The notes: generated by a model not told the origin, from the sequence alone. Counted from the stretch's first letter, positions 52,436 to 61,346 are shown. The stretch is 64,000 nucleotides of DNA from SKVR01 sp046291875 (GCA_046291875.1 JBKBSF010000005.1:62001-126000); one strand, 5' to 3'. Numbers and translations are program-made.

Positions 52436-53178
52436 TAGAGATCAGAGATCTGAGAAAATCTTTCGGAGAGCTGGAGGTGCTTAAAGGGATCAACACACGA
52501 TTCGAAAAGGGAAAAACCAACCTGATTATCGGCCAGAGCGGATCGGGAAAAACCGTTATGCTCAAGTGCCTGGTGGGTCTGCTCGAACCCGACAGCGGTG
52601 GGGTGTACTACGATGGTGAAAATTTCACACAACTGCATGAGAAACAACGCAGCCGGATCCGGAAAAAAATCGGCATGCTGTTTCAGGGAAGTGCTTTATT
52701 CGACTCTCTTACGGTAGAAGAGAATGTGATCTTCCCCCTGGAAATGTTCAACAAAAAGATGACACGCAAGGAGAAACTTGACCGGGCCCACTTTTGTCTC
52801 GACCGGGTAAACATTCTCAACGCCAATCATCTTTATCCTGCCGAGATCAGCGGAGGAATGAAAAAGAGGGTTGCCATTGCCCGTGCCATTGCCAATAATC
52901 CCGACTATCTTTTTTGCGATGAACCCAACTCCGGGCTCGACCCACAAACTGCCATTGTAATCGACCAGCTTATCATGGAGATTACCCGCGAATTTGAAAT
53001 AACCACCGTAATCAACACTCACGACATGAATAGTGTAATGGAGATTGGCGATCATGTGGTTTTCCTATACAAGGGTAATTTGTGGTGGGAAGGGCACTCG
53101 GAACAAATCCTTGCCACCGGAAACAAGGAGATCGAAGATTTTGTTTATGCATCTGAACTGATGCGCAAACTGCGATAA
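52432..53178 (+). CDS. mlaF: MlaF-type ABC transporter ATPase
   Basis: The 248-residue ATPase has Walker A GQSGSGKT (34-41), signature ISGGMKKR and Walker B ending YLFCDEPNSGLDP, the last with the MlaF pattern. It powers lipid transport with MlaE. It starts within the stop of mlaE, hence coupled. Confidence 0.93.
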   Translation: MIEIRDLRKSFGELEVLKGINTRFEKGKTNLIIGQSGSGKTVMLKCLVGLLEPDSGGVYYDGENFTQLHEKQRSRIRKKIGMLFQGSALFDSLTVEENVIFPLEMFNKKMTRKEKLDRAHFCLDRVNILNANHLYPAEISGGMKKRVAIARAIANNPDYLFCDEPNSGLDPQTAIVIDQLIMEITREFEITTVINTHDMNSVMEIGDHVVFLYKGNLWWEGHSEQILATGNKEIEDFVYASELMRKLR

Positions 53179-53252
53179 AAAGCAGGGGGCACCGGTTTTG
53201 TCAAAAAGTATTCTTACCCTGTCTGTTCCCCTGTATATTGGGGTGTTTTTCG

Positions 53253-53260
53253 TACCTTTG
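53253..53260 (+). promoter_or_regulatory. -7 promoter box for the MacB-type permease gene
   Basis: TACCTTTG matches TAnnTTTG, 20 bp upstream of the ATG at 53281. Confidence 0.5.
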
Positions 53261-53280
53261 CAACGCCCAAACAGAGCCCG

Positions 53281-54531
53281 ATGATATTGTTTGTAAAACT
53301 TTTCAGAGAGAGTGCCATTTTTGCCTGGGGCAGCATTGTTGCCAACAAGCTTCGCACCATGCTCACACTGTTGGGCATCACTTTTGGCATTTTTGCCATC
53401 ATTTCGGTTTTCAGTATTGTTGATGGGCTTGAGCGACAGATTCGCGGCTCCATAGCCTCATTGGGCGATAATGTTATTTATGTTCAGAGGTTTCCCTGGG
53501 AATTCTCTTCTGATTTTGCCTGGTGGCGCTATATCAACCGGCCTGTGGCTCGTATGCAGGAGGCCGATGAATTGATGCGTCGCACCCAACTGCTCGAAGC
53601 AGCAGTTTTTGTTGCCTCCACAGGTGCTCCTATCGAAGCCGGCAACCGCAGCATCAACCGGGTGTCGGTGCTTATTGCCACCCACGATTTCGACAAAGTG
53701 CGATCGTTCGACCTGGACCAGGGAAGGTACTTCTCTCCTGTCGAATCATCCGCCGGGCGCAATGTGGCTGTTCTGGGATACGAAGTGGCCAAAGGGCTGT
53801 TTAACGAAACCCAGCCCATTGGACGAAACGTGCGCCTCTTTGGCAGGCAGGTGGAGGTGATCGGTGTATTTGAACAGGAAGGAGAAAACCCTGTGGGGTT
53901 GAGCTTCGACAACTTTGTGCTGGTGCCGGCATCTTATGTAAATACTTTTCGCAACCTGAGCAGCGAAAGATACAACCCTGAGATCTGGATCAAAGGCAGA
54001 GCAGGATTCTCCAACGATGAAGTGGCAGAAGATGTAAGAGGTGCATTGCGATCCATCAGAAGAATAAAACCCACTGCCGACGACAACTTTGCCCTCAACC
54101 AGCCCAGCTTGCTCACAAAACAGTTCGACAGCCTTTTTGCCATTGTAAAGCTGGCAGGCTGGATCATTGGGGGGTTTTCAATCCTGGTGGGAGGTTTCGG
54201 CATTGCCAACATCATGTTTGTTTCTGTAAAGGAGCGAACTACCCTCATCGGCATTCAAAAAGCCCTGGGGGCGAAAAAATACTTTATCCTGTTTCAGTTT
54301 CTTTTTGAAGCTGTTATCCTGAGTGTACTGGGCGGATCGGTGGGGCTGTTGTTTGTTTTTATCATAACCTGGCTGGCCAGTAAGGGCTTTAACATTGACC
54401 TGCTCATCGACTTGCGAAACATCCTGCTTGGGCTGAATGTTTCTATCATTATCGGGCTGGTATCGGGCTTTATGCCGGCCTGGTCGGCGGCACAACTCGA
54501 TCCGGTGGAGGCCATCAGGGCCAACACCTGA
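53281..54531 (+). CDS. MacB/FtsX-type ABC transporter permease
   Basis: The 416-residue protein has one N-terminal helix (about 18-45, ANKLRTMLTLLGITFGIFAI), a long periplasmic MacB-type domain (about 50-280) and three C-terminal helices (about 285-410), typical of FtsX/MacB permeases. The final PAWSAAQLDPVEAIRA is a family hallmark. No ATPase gene is fused or adjacent in the same orientation; mlaF just upstream is of a different type. It probably works with a LolD/MacB-like ATPase elsewhere. Substrate unknown. Confidence 0.9.
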   Translation: MILFVKLFRESAIFAWGSIVANKLRTMLTLLGITFGIFAIISVFSIVDGLERQIRGSIASLGDNVIYVQRFPWEFSSDFAWWRYINRPVARMQEADELMRRTQLLEAAVFVASTGAPIEAGNRSINRVSVLIATHDFDKVRSFDLDQGRYFSPVESSAGRNVAVLGYEVAKGLFNETQPIGRNVRLFGRQVEVIGVFEQEGENPVGLSFDNFVLVPASYVNTFRNLSSERYNPEIWIKGRAGFSNDEVAEDVRGALRSIRRIKPTADDNFALNQPSLLTKQFDSLFAIVKLAGWIIGGFSILVGGFGIANIMFVSVKERTTLIGIQKALGAKKYFILFQFLFEAVILSVLGGSVGLLFVFIITWLASKGFNIDLLIDLRNILLGLNVSIIIGLVSGFMPAWSAAQLDPVEAIRANT

Positions 54532-54581
54532 CCCCTGAGTAGAATTTCACTAAATACTATATTAATCCCGATTGGAAAAAA

Positions 54582-56105
54582 ATGGAAAATAAAAAAGTAA
54601 TTCTCGTTATTATGGATGGTTGGGGCGAAGGCAAAGGCGATCGCTCCGATATTATTGCCAATGCCAATGTTCCCTTTACCAAAAGCCTTTATCAGACAGC
54701 AGCCTATGCACAGCTCAATACCTCAGGAGAAGATGTGGGTCTTCCCAAAGGGCAGATGGGCAACTCTGAGGTGGGCCACCTGAATATTGGAGCCGGCAGG
54801 GTAGTTTACCAGGATCTGGTTAAGATCTCCAAAGCTATCGAAGAGGGCACCTTTCACCAGAATTCCACACTCACCCAGGCTTTTGAATATGCCAAACGAG
54901 AAGGCAGAAAAGTACATTTGCTGGGCCTGGTTTCTGAAGGAGGTGTACACTCTGCCATGGATCACCTTTTCGGATTGTGCGATGTGGCAAAGCAGCAGAA
55001 CTTCGATCAACTTTTCATACATGCCTTTACCGATGGGCGCGATACCGACCCCAAAAGCGGACTGGGCTATATCAGGCAGCTGAATGACCACCTGAAGCAA
55101 TCGGCAGGCACCATTGCCAGTGTTTGTGGACGCTACTATGCCATGGACCGCGATAAGCGCTGGGAAAGGGTTAAACTTGCATGGGATCTCCTGGTGAAAG
55201 GCGAAGGAGAAACCTACCACGATGCCGAAACAGCTATACAGGCATCGTACGAAGAAAACATTACCGACGAATTCATCAAACCTAAAGTACTGGTGGATGC
55301 CAATAATAAGCCCCTGGCCACCATTGAGGAGGGTGATGTAGTGATTTGTTTCAACTTCCGCACCGATCGTCTTCGCGAAATTACGGTAGTACTCACCCAG
55401 AAGGACATGCCCGAACACAGCATGCATACCCTGCCCCTGCATTACCTGACCATGACCAAGTACGACGAATCTTTCCGCAATGTACACATCATCTACGACA
55501 AAGACGATCTGAAGAATACAATGGGCGAAATTCTTGAAAAGCATGGCAAAACCCAGCTACGCATTGCCGAAACGGAGAAGTACCCTCACGTAACTTTCTT
55601 CTTCAGCGGTGGTCGCGAAAGCGAATTTAAAGGAGAAGAGCGTATTATGGTTGCTTCGCCCAAGGTGGCTACCTACGATCTGCAGCCCGAAATGAGCGCC
55701 CCTGAAGTAAAAGACAAAGTGGTAGCAGAATTGAAAAAGCAGAAATTCGACTTTATCTGCCTCAACTTTGCCAATGCCGATATGGTAGGGCATACCGGGA
55801 TTTATGAAGCCATTCAAAAAGCAGTAGAGACGGTAGATGCCTGCGTGAAAGAGGTTACCGAAACTGCAGTAGCCAATGGGTACACAGTATTGATTACAGC
55901 CGACCACGGCAATGCAGATTTTGCATTCAATGAAGACGGATCGCCCAATACTGCCCATACCACCAACCCGGTACCTCTGTGGATGATCGACAACGACTAC
56001 AAGCAGCTAAAGGAGGGAGGTCGTTTGGCAGACCTGGCTCCCACCATACTACACATCATGGGGCTACCTGCTCCTGAAGAAATGAAAGGAACCATCCTGG
56101 TTTAG
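54582..56105 (+). CDS. gpmI: 2,3-bisphosphoglycerate-independent phosphoglycerate mutase
   Basis: The 507-residue manganese enzyme interconverts 3- and 2-phosphoglycerate in glycolysis. It shows ILVIMDGWG-like VILVIMDGWG at the N-terminus, the phosphoserine motif GQMGNSEVGHLNIGAGR with Ser62, CVCGRYYAMDRD-like SVCGRYYAMDRDKRWER, CFNFRTDRLREI and VLITADHGNAD. Length is standard. Ends at a terminator. Confidence 0.97.
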   Translation: MENKKVILVIMDGWGEGKGDRSDIIANANVPFTKSLYQTAAYAQLNTSGEDVGLPKGQMGNSEVGHLNIGAGRVVYQDLVKISKAIEEGTFHQNSTLTQAFEYAKREGRKVHLLGLVSEGGVHSAMDHLFGLCDVAKQQNFDQLFIHAFTDGRDTDPKSGLGYIRQLNDHLKQSAGTIASVCGRYYAMDRDKRWERVKLAWDLLVKGEGETYHDAETAIQASYEENITDEFIKPKVLVDANNKPLATIEEGDVVICFNFRTDRLREITVVLTQKDMPEHSMHTLPLHYLTMTKYDESFRNVHIIYDKDDLKNTMGEILEKHGKTQLRIAETEKYPHVTFFFSGGRESEFKGEERIMVASPKVATYDLQPEMSAPEVKDKVVAELKKQKFDFICLNFANADMVGHTGIYEAIQKAVETVDACVKEVTETAVANGYTVLITADHGNADFAFNEDGSPNTAHTTNPVPLWMIDNDYKQLKEGGRLADLAPTILHIMGLPAPEEMKGTILV

Positions 56106-56133
56106 AGCTTTGTTGCTCATCGCCTGAAAAAAA

Positions 56134-56168
56134 GATGCCTCAAAACCGGCAAATGGTTTTGAGGCATC
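56134..56168. terminator. Terminator between gpmI and the DJ-1/PfpI gene
   Basis: A 14-bp perfect stem GATGCCTCAAAACC (56134-56147) with GGTTTTGAGGCATC (56155-56168), loop of 7, between convergent genes. Confidence 0.8.
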
Positions 56169-56193
56169 CTTATTTGGATCAGACAACCTCCAA

Positions 56194-56703
56194 TCAGGTG
56201 CCTTTGAGTTTTTCCACCAAACGTTTCATCATGGGCAGCATGGTTTGAGGATTGGTACTGCTGAGCAGGTTTTTATCCTCTACCCAGTCGAGGCCCTCAT
56301 ACACAGCACCTGCATTTACAAGGTCATCTTTGATGGCAAAAAATGCTGTAACTTTTCTCCCTTTCACCACTCCCGCAGAAATAAGCAACCAGGGCCCATG
56401 GCAAATGGAAGCAATGATTTTGCCCAGCTCATTATGCCTTTTTACGAATGAAAGGATTTTTTCATCACGTCGCCAAAGATCAGGGGCATACCCCCCTGGC
56501 ACAATCACTGCATCGAAGGTTTGGTCGGAAATCTCATCGAAGCTCTTATCGGGTTTGAAACTCTGACCTCCTTTGCCCAGGTATATCTTTTTTTCCGGAG
56601 CTGCCGAAATCACATCAAAACCTTCCTCCTTAAGGCGCAGGTAAGGATATTGAAATTCAGAATCTTCAACCATCTTCTCCAGTAGAACAACTATTCTTTT
56701 CAT
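56194..56703 (-). CDS. DJ-1/PfpI-family protein
   Basis: The 169-residue protein has the PfpI/DJ-1 fold with nucleophile Cys101 and adjacent His102 in ASICHGPWLL, and the family GGYAPDLWRRD. Related proteins are glyoxalases/deglycases or cysteine peptidases. Which activity applies here is unknown. Gene stands alone and is convergent with gpmI. Confidence 0.88.
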   Translation of the reverse strand: MKRIVVLLEKMVEDSEFQYPYLRLKEEGFDVISAAPEKKIYLGKGGQSFKPDKSFDEISDQTFDAVIVPGGYAPDLWRRDEKILSFVKRHNELGKIIASICHGPWLLISAGVVKGRKVTAFFAIKDDLVNAGAVYEGLDWVEDKNLLSSTNPQTMLPMMKRLVEKLKGT

Positions 56704-56825
56704 TTTCTTTCAATTTTAAGTGTGTTATAACAGGTTCTTTATCAAATAACCCTGACAACCCGCGATTTGTTTGACTGTGTTGTGGGCTAATGATTACATA
56801 AATAAGGGGCAGGATCATAAAAAAA

Positions 56826-56851
56826 CCCCGGGATTTCTGCAAATTCCGGGG
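56826..56851 (-). terminator. Minus-strand intrinsic terminator
   Basis: CCCCGG (56826-56831) pairs with CCGGGG (56846-56851), continued by ATTT/AAAT around a CTGC loop. On the minus strand it is followed by a run of seven T. It is about 360 bp beyond the stop of the nearest minus-strand gene (57211). Confidence 0.6.
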
Positions 56852-57159
56852 CTACCAATCAACTAACCAAAACAACATGAAGAAAAAAATTACAGTTTAA
56901 AATTCTTACTGTTATAACGCAAGGATCGCTGTAATGTTTTGCGACCAGTGTTATTTTATTTTATGCTAATTTACTATTTTTTTAATTAAACATACAAACA
57001 ATCGTGCCAGAAAAAGGAGACTTTTTTTAAAAACCGAATCACCTGTAGCTATTGCCTTTCCCGGCGACAGATTTTGCTGCTGAAAGTTTCCGGGCAAAAA
57101 AAATGTGGAATAAATCCACATCATGGGGAAGAACGTCCCTGAAAAAGCAATTGATTCGT

Positions 57160-57205
57160 TCTCCCTGGCTGGGCCGGCACATAACAGCAATGCCGGCCCG
57201 GGAGA
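57160..57205 (-). terminator. GC-rich hairpin after the trans-sulfuration enzyme gene
   Basis: GGGCCGGCA (57171-57179) pairs with TGCCGGCCC (57191-57199), with TCTCCC/GGGAGA outside. It starts 5 bp after the stop codon of the minus-strand gene. It has no clear U tract, so it is a terminator or 3'-end stabiliser. Confidence 0.5.
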
Positions 57206-57210
57206 AGGAT

Positions 57211-58413
57211 TTAAGGGATAAGTTTAAGTTCTTTAAGGCACTCGTGTATCATTGTAAACGTGCGCTCAATATCATTGTCAAGGCCTACAGAGAAACGGAT
57301 CAGCCCTTCAGACATTCCCATTTTGCGTTGCAAATCTTCGGGCACTTCACTGGAAGTACTTTTTCCTGAATTGCTGAACAAGGTTTTAAAGTATCCAAGG
57401 CTTACTGCCAGGTATCCTACCCCTTTCACCTGCATGAGTTCCATAAGCGCATTTGCACGTTCAGCAGTTTCCATATCGATGGCGATCATGCCTCCAAAGC
57501 CAAAATCGGGATTCATAATCTTTTTAAACAGTTCGTGCTGCGGATGCTCAGGCATACCGGGATAGTTGAATTTCAACCCAATTTCTTTGAAACGACTGGC
57601 CAGATACATAGCATTATGACTATGCTGCTTCATACGAATATGCAGGGTGTGCAAATTTTTATGTATACTGGAAGAACGCAGAGGATCAAGAACAGGGCCC
57701 AGCAACATTGCCGTACCGGTATTTACATCGGCAAGAGAGTTGATAAAAGCTTCATCGGCACAAATGGCACCTGCCACACAATCGTTTTTACCGTTGATAA
57801 ACTTGGTCATGCTATACACCACAATATGAGCGCCCAGTTTTGCTGGCGCCACAATCATGGGAGTAAAGGTATTATCTACCAGCAGCTTGATACCATGCTC
57901 ATCGGCAATTTTCGCCAATGCTTCGATATCGCATATCTGAAGCAAAGGGTTGGTCATGGTTTCGGTGTAAATAAGAGCAGTATTGGGGCGGATCGCCTTG
58001 CGGATGGCATCATGATCTGTAGGATCCACAAAGGTTACCTCAATCTGAAACTTTTTCAGGTAGTTGGCCAGGAAAGCAAAGGTACCTCCGTAGGTTGTAA
58101 CACTTGAAACGATATGCGATCCGCAGTTGCAGAGTTGCAAAATAGCGGAAGTAATGGCAGCCATGCCAGAAGCCGTTACCCAGGCACTCTCTGTGCCTTC
58201 CATTGCGGCCAGGGCATCGGCAAGGTAGCGATTAGACGGATTCCAATGACGGGAATAAAGGAAACAACCCTCTTGTTCTCCATGAAAGGTATCCACCATG
58301 GTTTTCCCTTCCATAAAGGTGTAGGTTGCTGAATCGGTGATGGAGGGATTTACATCGCCAAATTCACCAAACTGCAACAGGTCCTGAATTTTTGAAGCCG
58401 GGTCGAATTTCAT
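57211..58413 (-). CDS. Cys/Met metabolism PLP-dependent lyase (trans-sulfuration family)
   Basis: The 400-residue enzyme belongs to the cystathionine gamma-synthase/lyase and methionine gamma-lyase family. PLP is bound by Lys204 (SMTKFINGKND), with the cofactor Asp in LLVDNTFTP and the SRHWNPSNRYLADALAAMEG helix. Where methionine gamma-lyases carry a Cys (YGCT) this protein has YGGT (108-111), so a typical methionine gamma-lyase is less likely than a cystathionine/cysteine-type lyase. It is divergent from an Lrp-family regulator gene, which probably controls it. Confidence 0.85.
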   Translation of the reverse strand: MKFDPASKIQDLLQFGEFGDVNPSITDSATYTFMEGKTMVDTFHGEQEGCFLYSRHWNPSNRYLADALAAMEGTESAWVTASGMAAITSAILQLCNCGSHIVSSVTTYGGTFAFLANYLKKFQIEVTFVDPTDHDAIRKAIRPNTALIYTETMTNPLLQICDIEALAKIADEHGIKLLVDNTFTPMIVAPAKLGAHIVVYSMTKFINGKNDCVAGAICADEAFINSLADVNTGTAMLLGPVLDPLRSSSIHKNLHTLHIRMKQHSHNAMYLASRFKEIGLKFNYPGMPEHPQHELFKKIMNPDFGFGGMIAIDMETAERANALMELMQVKGVGYLAVSLGYFKTLFSNSGKSTSSEVPEDLQRKMGMSEGLIRFSVGLDNDIERTFTMIHECLKELKLIP

Positions 58414-58471
58414 AATTTGCGCGTGTTTGTTAAGGATGATATACTGGCTGTAAGAGCAGCTGTTGACAAGG

Positions 58472-58479
58472 CAAAAATA
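58472..58479 (-). promoter_or_regulatory. -7 promoter box for the trans-sulfuration enzyme
   Basis: TATTTTTG on the minus strand fits TAnnTTTG; predicted start near 58465, about 50 nt before the ATG. It faces the lrp promoter 85 bp away. Confidence 0.5.
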
Positions 58480-58560
58480 ATAATTTTGTCAAATAACGCG
58501 CAGTTTATGAAAAATTATTTAATGTTACTCCTCCAAAAGCTTACAATTTAATTGTTTTTA

Positions 58561-58576
58561 TGTTATTTTTGTAACA
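58561..58576 (+). promoter_or_regulatory. -7 box of the Lrp gene overlapped by an operator-like inverted repeat
   Basis: TATTTTTG (58564-58571) matches TAnnTTTG. TGTTA/TAACA inverted repeats (58561-58565 and 58572-58576) flank it, a symmetric site that a dimeric regulator could occupy, suggesting autoregulation. Confidence 0.45.
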
Positions 58577-58601
58577 CATTATAATTTTACACCACGCAAA
58601 G

Positions 58602-59093
58602 ATGAACGGCGGCTATCAAATTGACAAGACAGACCATAAAATTCTGGAAATTCTCACCCAGAATGCCCGCATGCCCTTTCTGGAAGTTGCAAGGGTTTGT
58701 GGCATCAGCGGAGCAGCAGTACACCAACGTGTTCAGAAACTTATTGATGCTGGCATTATCAATGGCTCGCAATTCAACCTCAATCCCAAAGGGATGGGGT
58801 ACTTCACATGTGCTTTTATCGGGATACAGGTAAATCTGAATGCCAACTCATCGCACGAAGAGGTTTTTGAGAAGATCAAACAGATCCCCGAGATTATTGA
58901 ATGTCATCATATTTCGGGCAAGTACTCCCTTTTTGTTAAGGTGTATACTAAGAATAACGAACACCTGAAAAAGGTGATTGTGGAGCATATACAATCTATC
59001 GTTGAAGTTACCAGCACCGAAACCTTCATTTCGCTGGAGGAGGGTTTTAGCCGAAACCTTCCGGTTAACGAAGGCGATATTCATAGTTTTTAG
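58602..59093 (+). CDS. Lrp/AsnC-family transcriptional regulator
   Basis: The 163-residue protein has the N-terminal winged HTH (about 8-60, KTDHKILEILTQNARMPFLEVAR-like region and GISGAAVHQRVQKLIDAG) and a C-terminal RAM (amino-acid sensing) domain (about 70-150, GYFTCAFIGIQVNL, FVKVYTKNNEHL, STETFISL). Lrp-family proteins bind amino acids and regulate amino-acid metabolism. Its gene is divergent from a sulfur-amino-acid lyase, the likely target. Confidence 0.93.
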   Translation: MNGGYQIDKTDHKILEILTQNARMPFLEVARVCGISGAAVHQRVQKLIDAGIINGSQFNLNPKGMGYFTCAFIGIQVNLNANSSHEEVFEKIKQIPEIIECHHISGKYSLFVKVYTKNNEHLKKVIVEHIQSIVEVTSTETFISLEEGFSRNLPVNEGDIHSF

Positions 59094-59121
59094 TTTGTTT
59101 CAAAGGTTTTTTCCAAACCTA

Positions 59122-59155
59122 AAAAGGCTGCCGGAATAAAACCCGGCAGCCTTTT
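59122..59155. terminator. Bidirectional terminator between lrp and the GH97 gene
   Basis: AAAAGGCTGCCGG (59122-59134) pairs perfectly with CCGGCAGCCTTTT (59143-59155), 8-nt loop, between convergent genes. Confidence 0.88.
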
Positions 59156-59184
59156 ATGTTTGAAATTATTTTGTCTACACTCTG

Positions 59185-61299
59185 CTAAAGGCGCATAAAA
59201 CTTATAGCTGCACCGCCACCGGGAGCCAACTTCAACTTGAGCTCCGAGGTATGATCTACCTGGATTTTCTCAATGCGATAGGCTGTAGGGTTATCATCCC
59301 AATGGGCATCGGGAGCATCGGCATAAAGCGTAACCTCATATTGCACCCCTGGGGTGAGGAAGTCGGTTTTTACCACCAGCTCCCGGGCTTCTTCATTGGT
59401 AATACTTCCCAGGAACCAGTTTCCTGTTTCTCTCTCTTCACGTGCAATGGTTACGTATTGCCCTACTTCACCATTGAGCACACGCGTTTGCTCCCAGTCT
59501 ACACCCACATCCATGATAAACTGAAAAGCAGGATGTCCATCGTAATGTTTGGGCAGATCGGCAACCATCTGCAACGGGCTGTAGATTACCACATACAAAG
59601 CAAGTTGCTGGGCAAGGGTTGTGTTTACCTGATTCTCCTTCCTGTAAGGCTCCAGCTTGATATTAAAAATACCGGGGGTATAATCGATAGGGCCAGCCAG
59701 CATGCGTGTAAAAGCTACGATGGGCAAATGCTCAGGAGGGTTTCCTCCATCGGTGGCCCAGGCATTAAACTCCTGCCCTCTGAGATTTTCGCTGCTAAGA
59801 TTGTTGGGGAAAGTGCGACGCAGGCCGGTAGCCATAATGGTTTCATGCGAATTAACACCTACTTTATGGCGTGCAGCAGTTTCCAGAACCCTCTGGTAAT
59901 GATTTACCATAAACTGGTTGTGGTGATATTCACCTTCGGGAATGATGGTGCCCACATAACCGGTCTTCACTGCATGAAGCCCCAGATGTTTCATCAGAGC
60001 GTAGGCCGTATCCAGTTGTTGTTCGTAGGTGGTAACAGCAGCTGAGGTTTCGTGATGCATTACAATATTAACCCCTTTTTGCCTGGCATATTCTACCACA
60101 CCCTTGAGATCGTAATCCGGGTAAGGGGTTACAAAATCAAAAATCCCTTCCCTGTCATTGGTACCGATCCAGTTTTCCCAGCCAGTATTCCACCCTTCAA
60201 TGAGTAAGGCATTGATGCCGTGCTTTGCAGCAAAGTCAATATAGTATTTGGCATTTTCGGTAGTTGCGCCATGGCGCCCGTGAGGTTGCTGACCAATATA
60301 GGTACTCATATCCTGTGTTGCCGCAAAATCCCAGGTTGATTTTCCCAGGTGCATCTCCCACCATATACCCATATACTTGGTAGGTTTAATCCAGGATACA
60401 TCACCCAGCTGATTGGGCTCGTTCAGATTGAGGATAAGGCGCGATTCTATCAGATCTCCTGCTCTTTCGCCTACCTGGATCATTCGCCAGGGCGTATGAA
60501 AGGGGGTTTGTTGCCTTACCTTATAGGGGGTATTTTCAGAACCAGCCAGATTCGACCACATCTTCAGGTTATCGGTATCTACCTGCAAGGTAATGCCTGC
60601 ATAATTGATCAGTGCCGCTTCATGGAAACTCAGGTGCAAACCCGAGGAGGTTTGCATGGTAACCGGAGTATTCACAGCGTTTACAGGGATAAAGGTTTGC
60701 GCCAGATTGGGGTGGTTGCGCTTTGCCAGGGCGTCAATTTCGCTGAATGCAGTGGTGGAGTATAGATGCTCCGAGATATCCCAGTCGCCGGGGGTCCACC
60801 ATACTTTATGATCGCCGGCGAGGTTGAAGTGAGTTCTCTCCTCGCTGATGAGGACTTCCTTCAGATTAGGCTGGTCGGGGAATACATAGCGAAACCCAAG
60901 GCCATCATTGTACACTCTGAACACAAGATCAAAGCTGCGCTTCAGATCTTTTTCTTCCTGCAGGCCCACCACCAGCTCATGGTAGTTATTCTCAACCCAT
61001 CGTTGCTCTCCCCAGGGCATTTCCCAGGTCTCTGAGAAAGATCTTTTGGCCACCCGGGTTATCTTCAGTCCTTGTGCCAGGGCTGGTGCATCAATAAACT
61101 CGAAACCTACCGTGGAGGTGTCAATGATGGTTTCCTGCTTAAAGGTAACAGTATAAGCTGCCTGACCATTCTCCAGAAGAAAAACATTAACCGACAGATT
61201 ACCGTCGGGTGAACTGATTTCGGGTGATCTGTCAAGGTTGCAGCTAACCCATAGCAATGCCATGGCAGCAAAAATTGCCAGTCTTTTCATTTGCATCAT
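59185..61299 (-). CDS. GH97-family glycoside hydrolase (SusB-like alpha-glucosidase)
   Basis: The 704-residue protein has a lipoprotein signal (MALLWVSC) and a GH97 N-terminal beta domain (about 30-290), a catalytic (beta/alpha)8 barrel (about 300-580) and a C-terminal beta domain. Catalytic-site motifs HHETSA, GVNSHET and NLRGQEFNAW contain Glu residues at the positions used by inverting SusB-type enzymes; VKTGYVG stands where retaining members have an Asp nucleophile. It likely cleaves alpha-glucosides. Starts at 61299 or 61290 are possible; the upstream frame to 61365 would precede the predicted promoter. It is not next to SusC/SusD genes here. Confidence 0.9.
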   Translation of the reverse strand: MMQMKRLAIFAAMALLWVSCNLDRSPEISSPDGNLSVNVFLLENGQAAYTVTFKQETIIDTSTVGFEFIDAPALAQGLKITRVAKRSFSETWEMPWGEQRWVENNYHELVVGLQEEKDLKRSFDLVFRVYNDGLGFRYVFPDQPNLKEVLISEERTHFNLAGDHKVWWTPGDWDISEHLYSTTAFSEIDALAKRNHPNLAQTFIPVNAVNTPVTMQTSSGLHLSFHEAALINYAGITLQVDTDNLKMWSNLAGSENTPYKVRQQTPFHTPWRMIQVGERAGDLIESRLILNLNEPNQLGDVSWIKPTKYMGIWWEMHLGKSTWDFAATQDMSTYIGQQPHGRHGATTENAKYYIDFAAKHGINALLIEGWNTGWENWIGTNDREGIFDFVTPYPDYDLKGVVEYARQKGVNIVMHHETSAAVTTYEQQLDTAYALMKHLGLHAVKTGYVGTIIPEGEYHHNQFMVNHYQRVLETAARHKVGVNSHETIMATGLRRTFPNNLSSENLRGQEFNAWATDGGNPPEHLPIVAFTRMLAGPIDYTPGIFNIKLEPYRKENQVNTTLAQQLALYVVIYSPLQMVADLPKHYDGHPAFQFIMDVGVDWEQTRVLNGEVGQYVTIAREERETGNWFLGSITNEEARELVVKTDFLTPGVQYEVTLYADAPDAHWDDNPTAYRIEKIQVDHTSELKLKLAPGGGAAISFMRL

Positions 61300-61338
61300 A
61301 CTTGTGATTTTTTTTGAAGTAATACTTTTTTTCCAATC

Positions 61339-61346
61339 CAAAAATA
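61339..61346 (-). promoter_or_regulatory. -7 promoter box for the GH97 gene
   Basis: TATTTTTG on the minus strand fits TAnnTTTG; the predicted transcript start (about 61332) lies downstream of the longest ORF start (61365), supporting 61299/61290. Confidence 0.45.

Larger units (their letters stand above)
56704..57210. other. Intergenic region (507 bp) with two hairpins and a mini-ORF
   Basis: Contains the hairpin at 56826-56851 whose minus-strand form ends in seven T, a seven-codon ORF (MKKKITV, 56878-56901) preceded by AACCAAAACAAC, and a GC-rich hairpin at 57160-57205. No real gene is seen. Confidence 0.5.

Noticed and set aside
54723..55544. A 273-codon minus-strand ORF inside gpmI
   Set aside because: Antisense to a strongly conserved enzyme; no signal peptide, domain or promoter-like box.
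59251..60045. A 264-codon plus-strand ORF inside the GH97 gene
   Set aside because: Antisense to a gene with all GH97 motifs.
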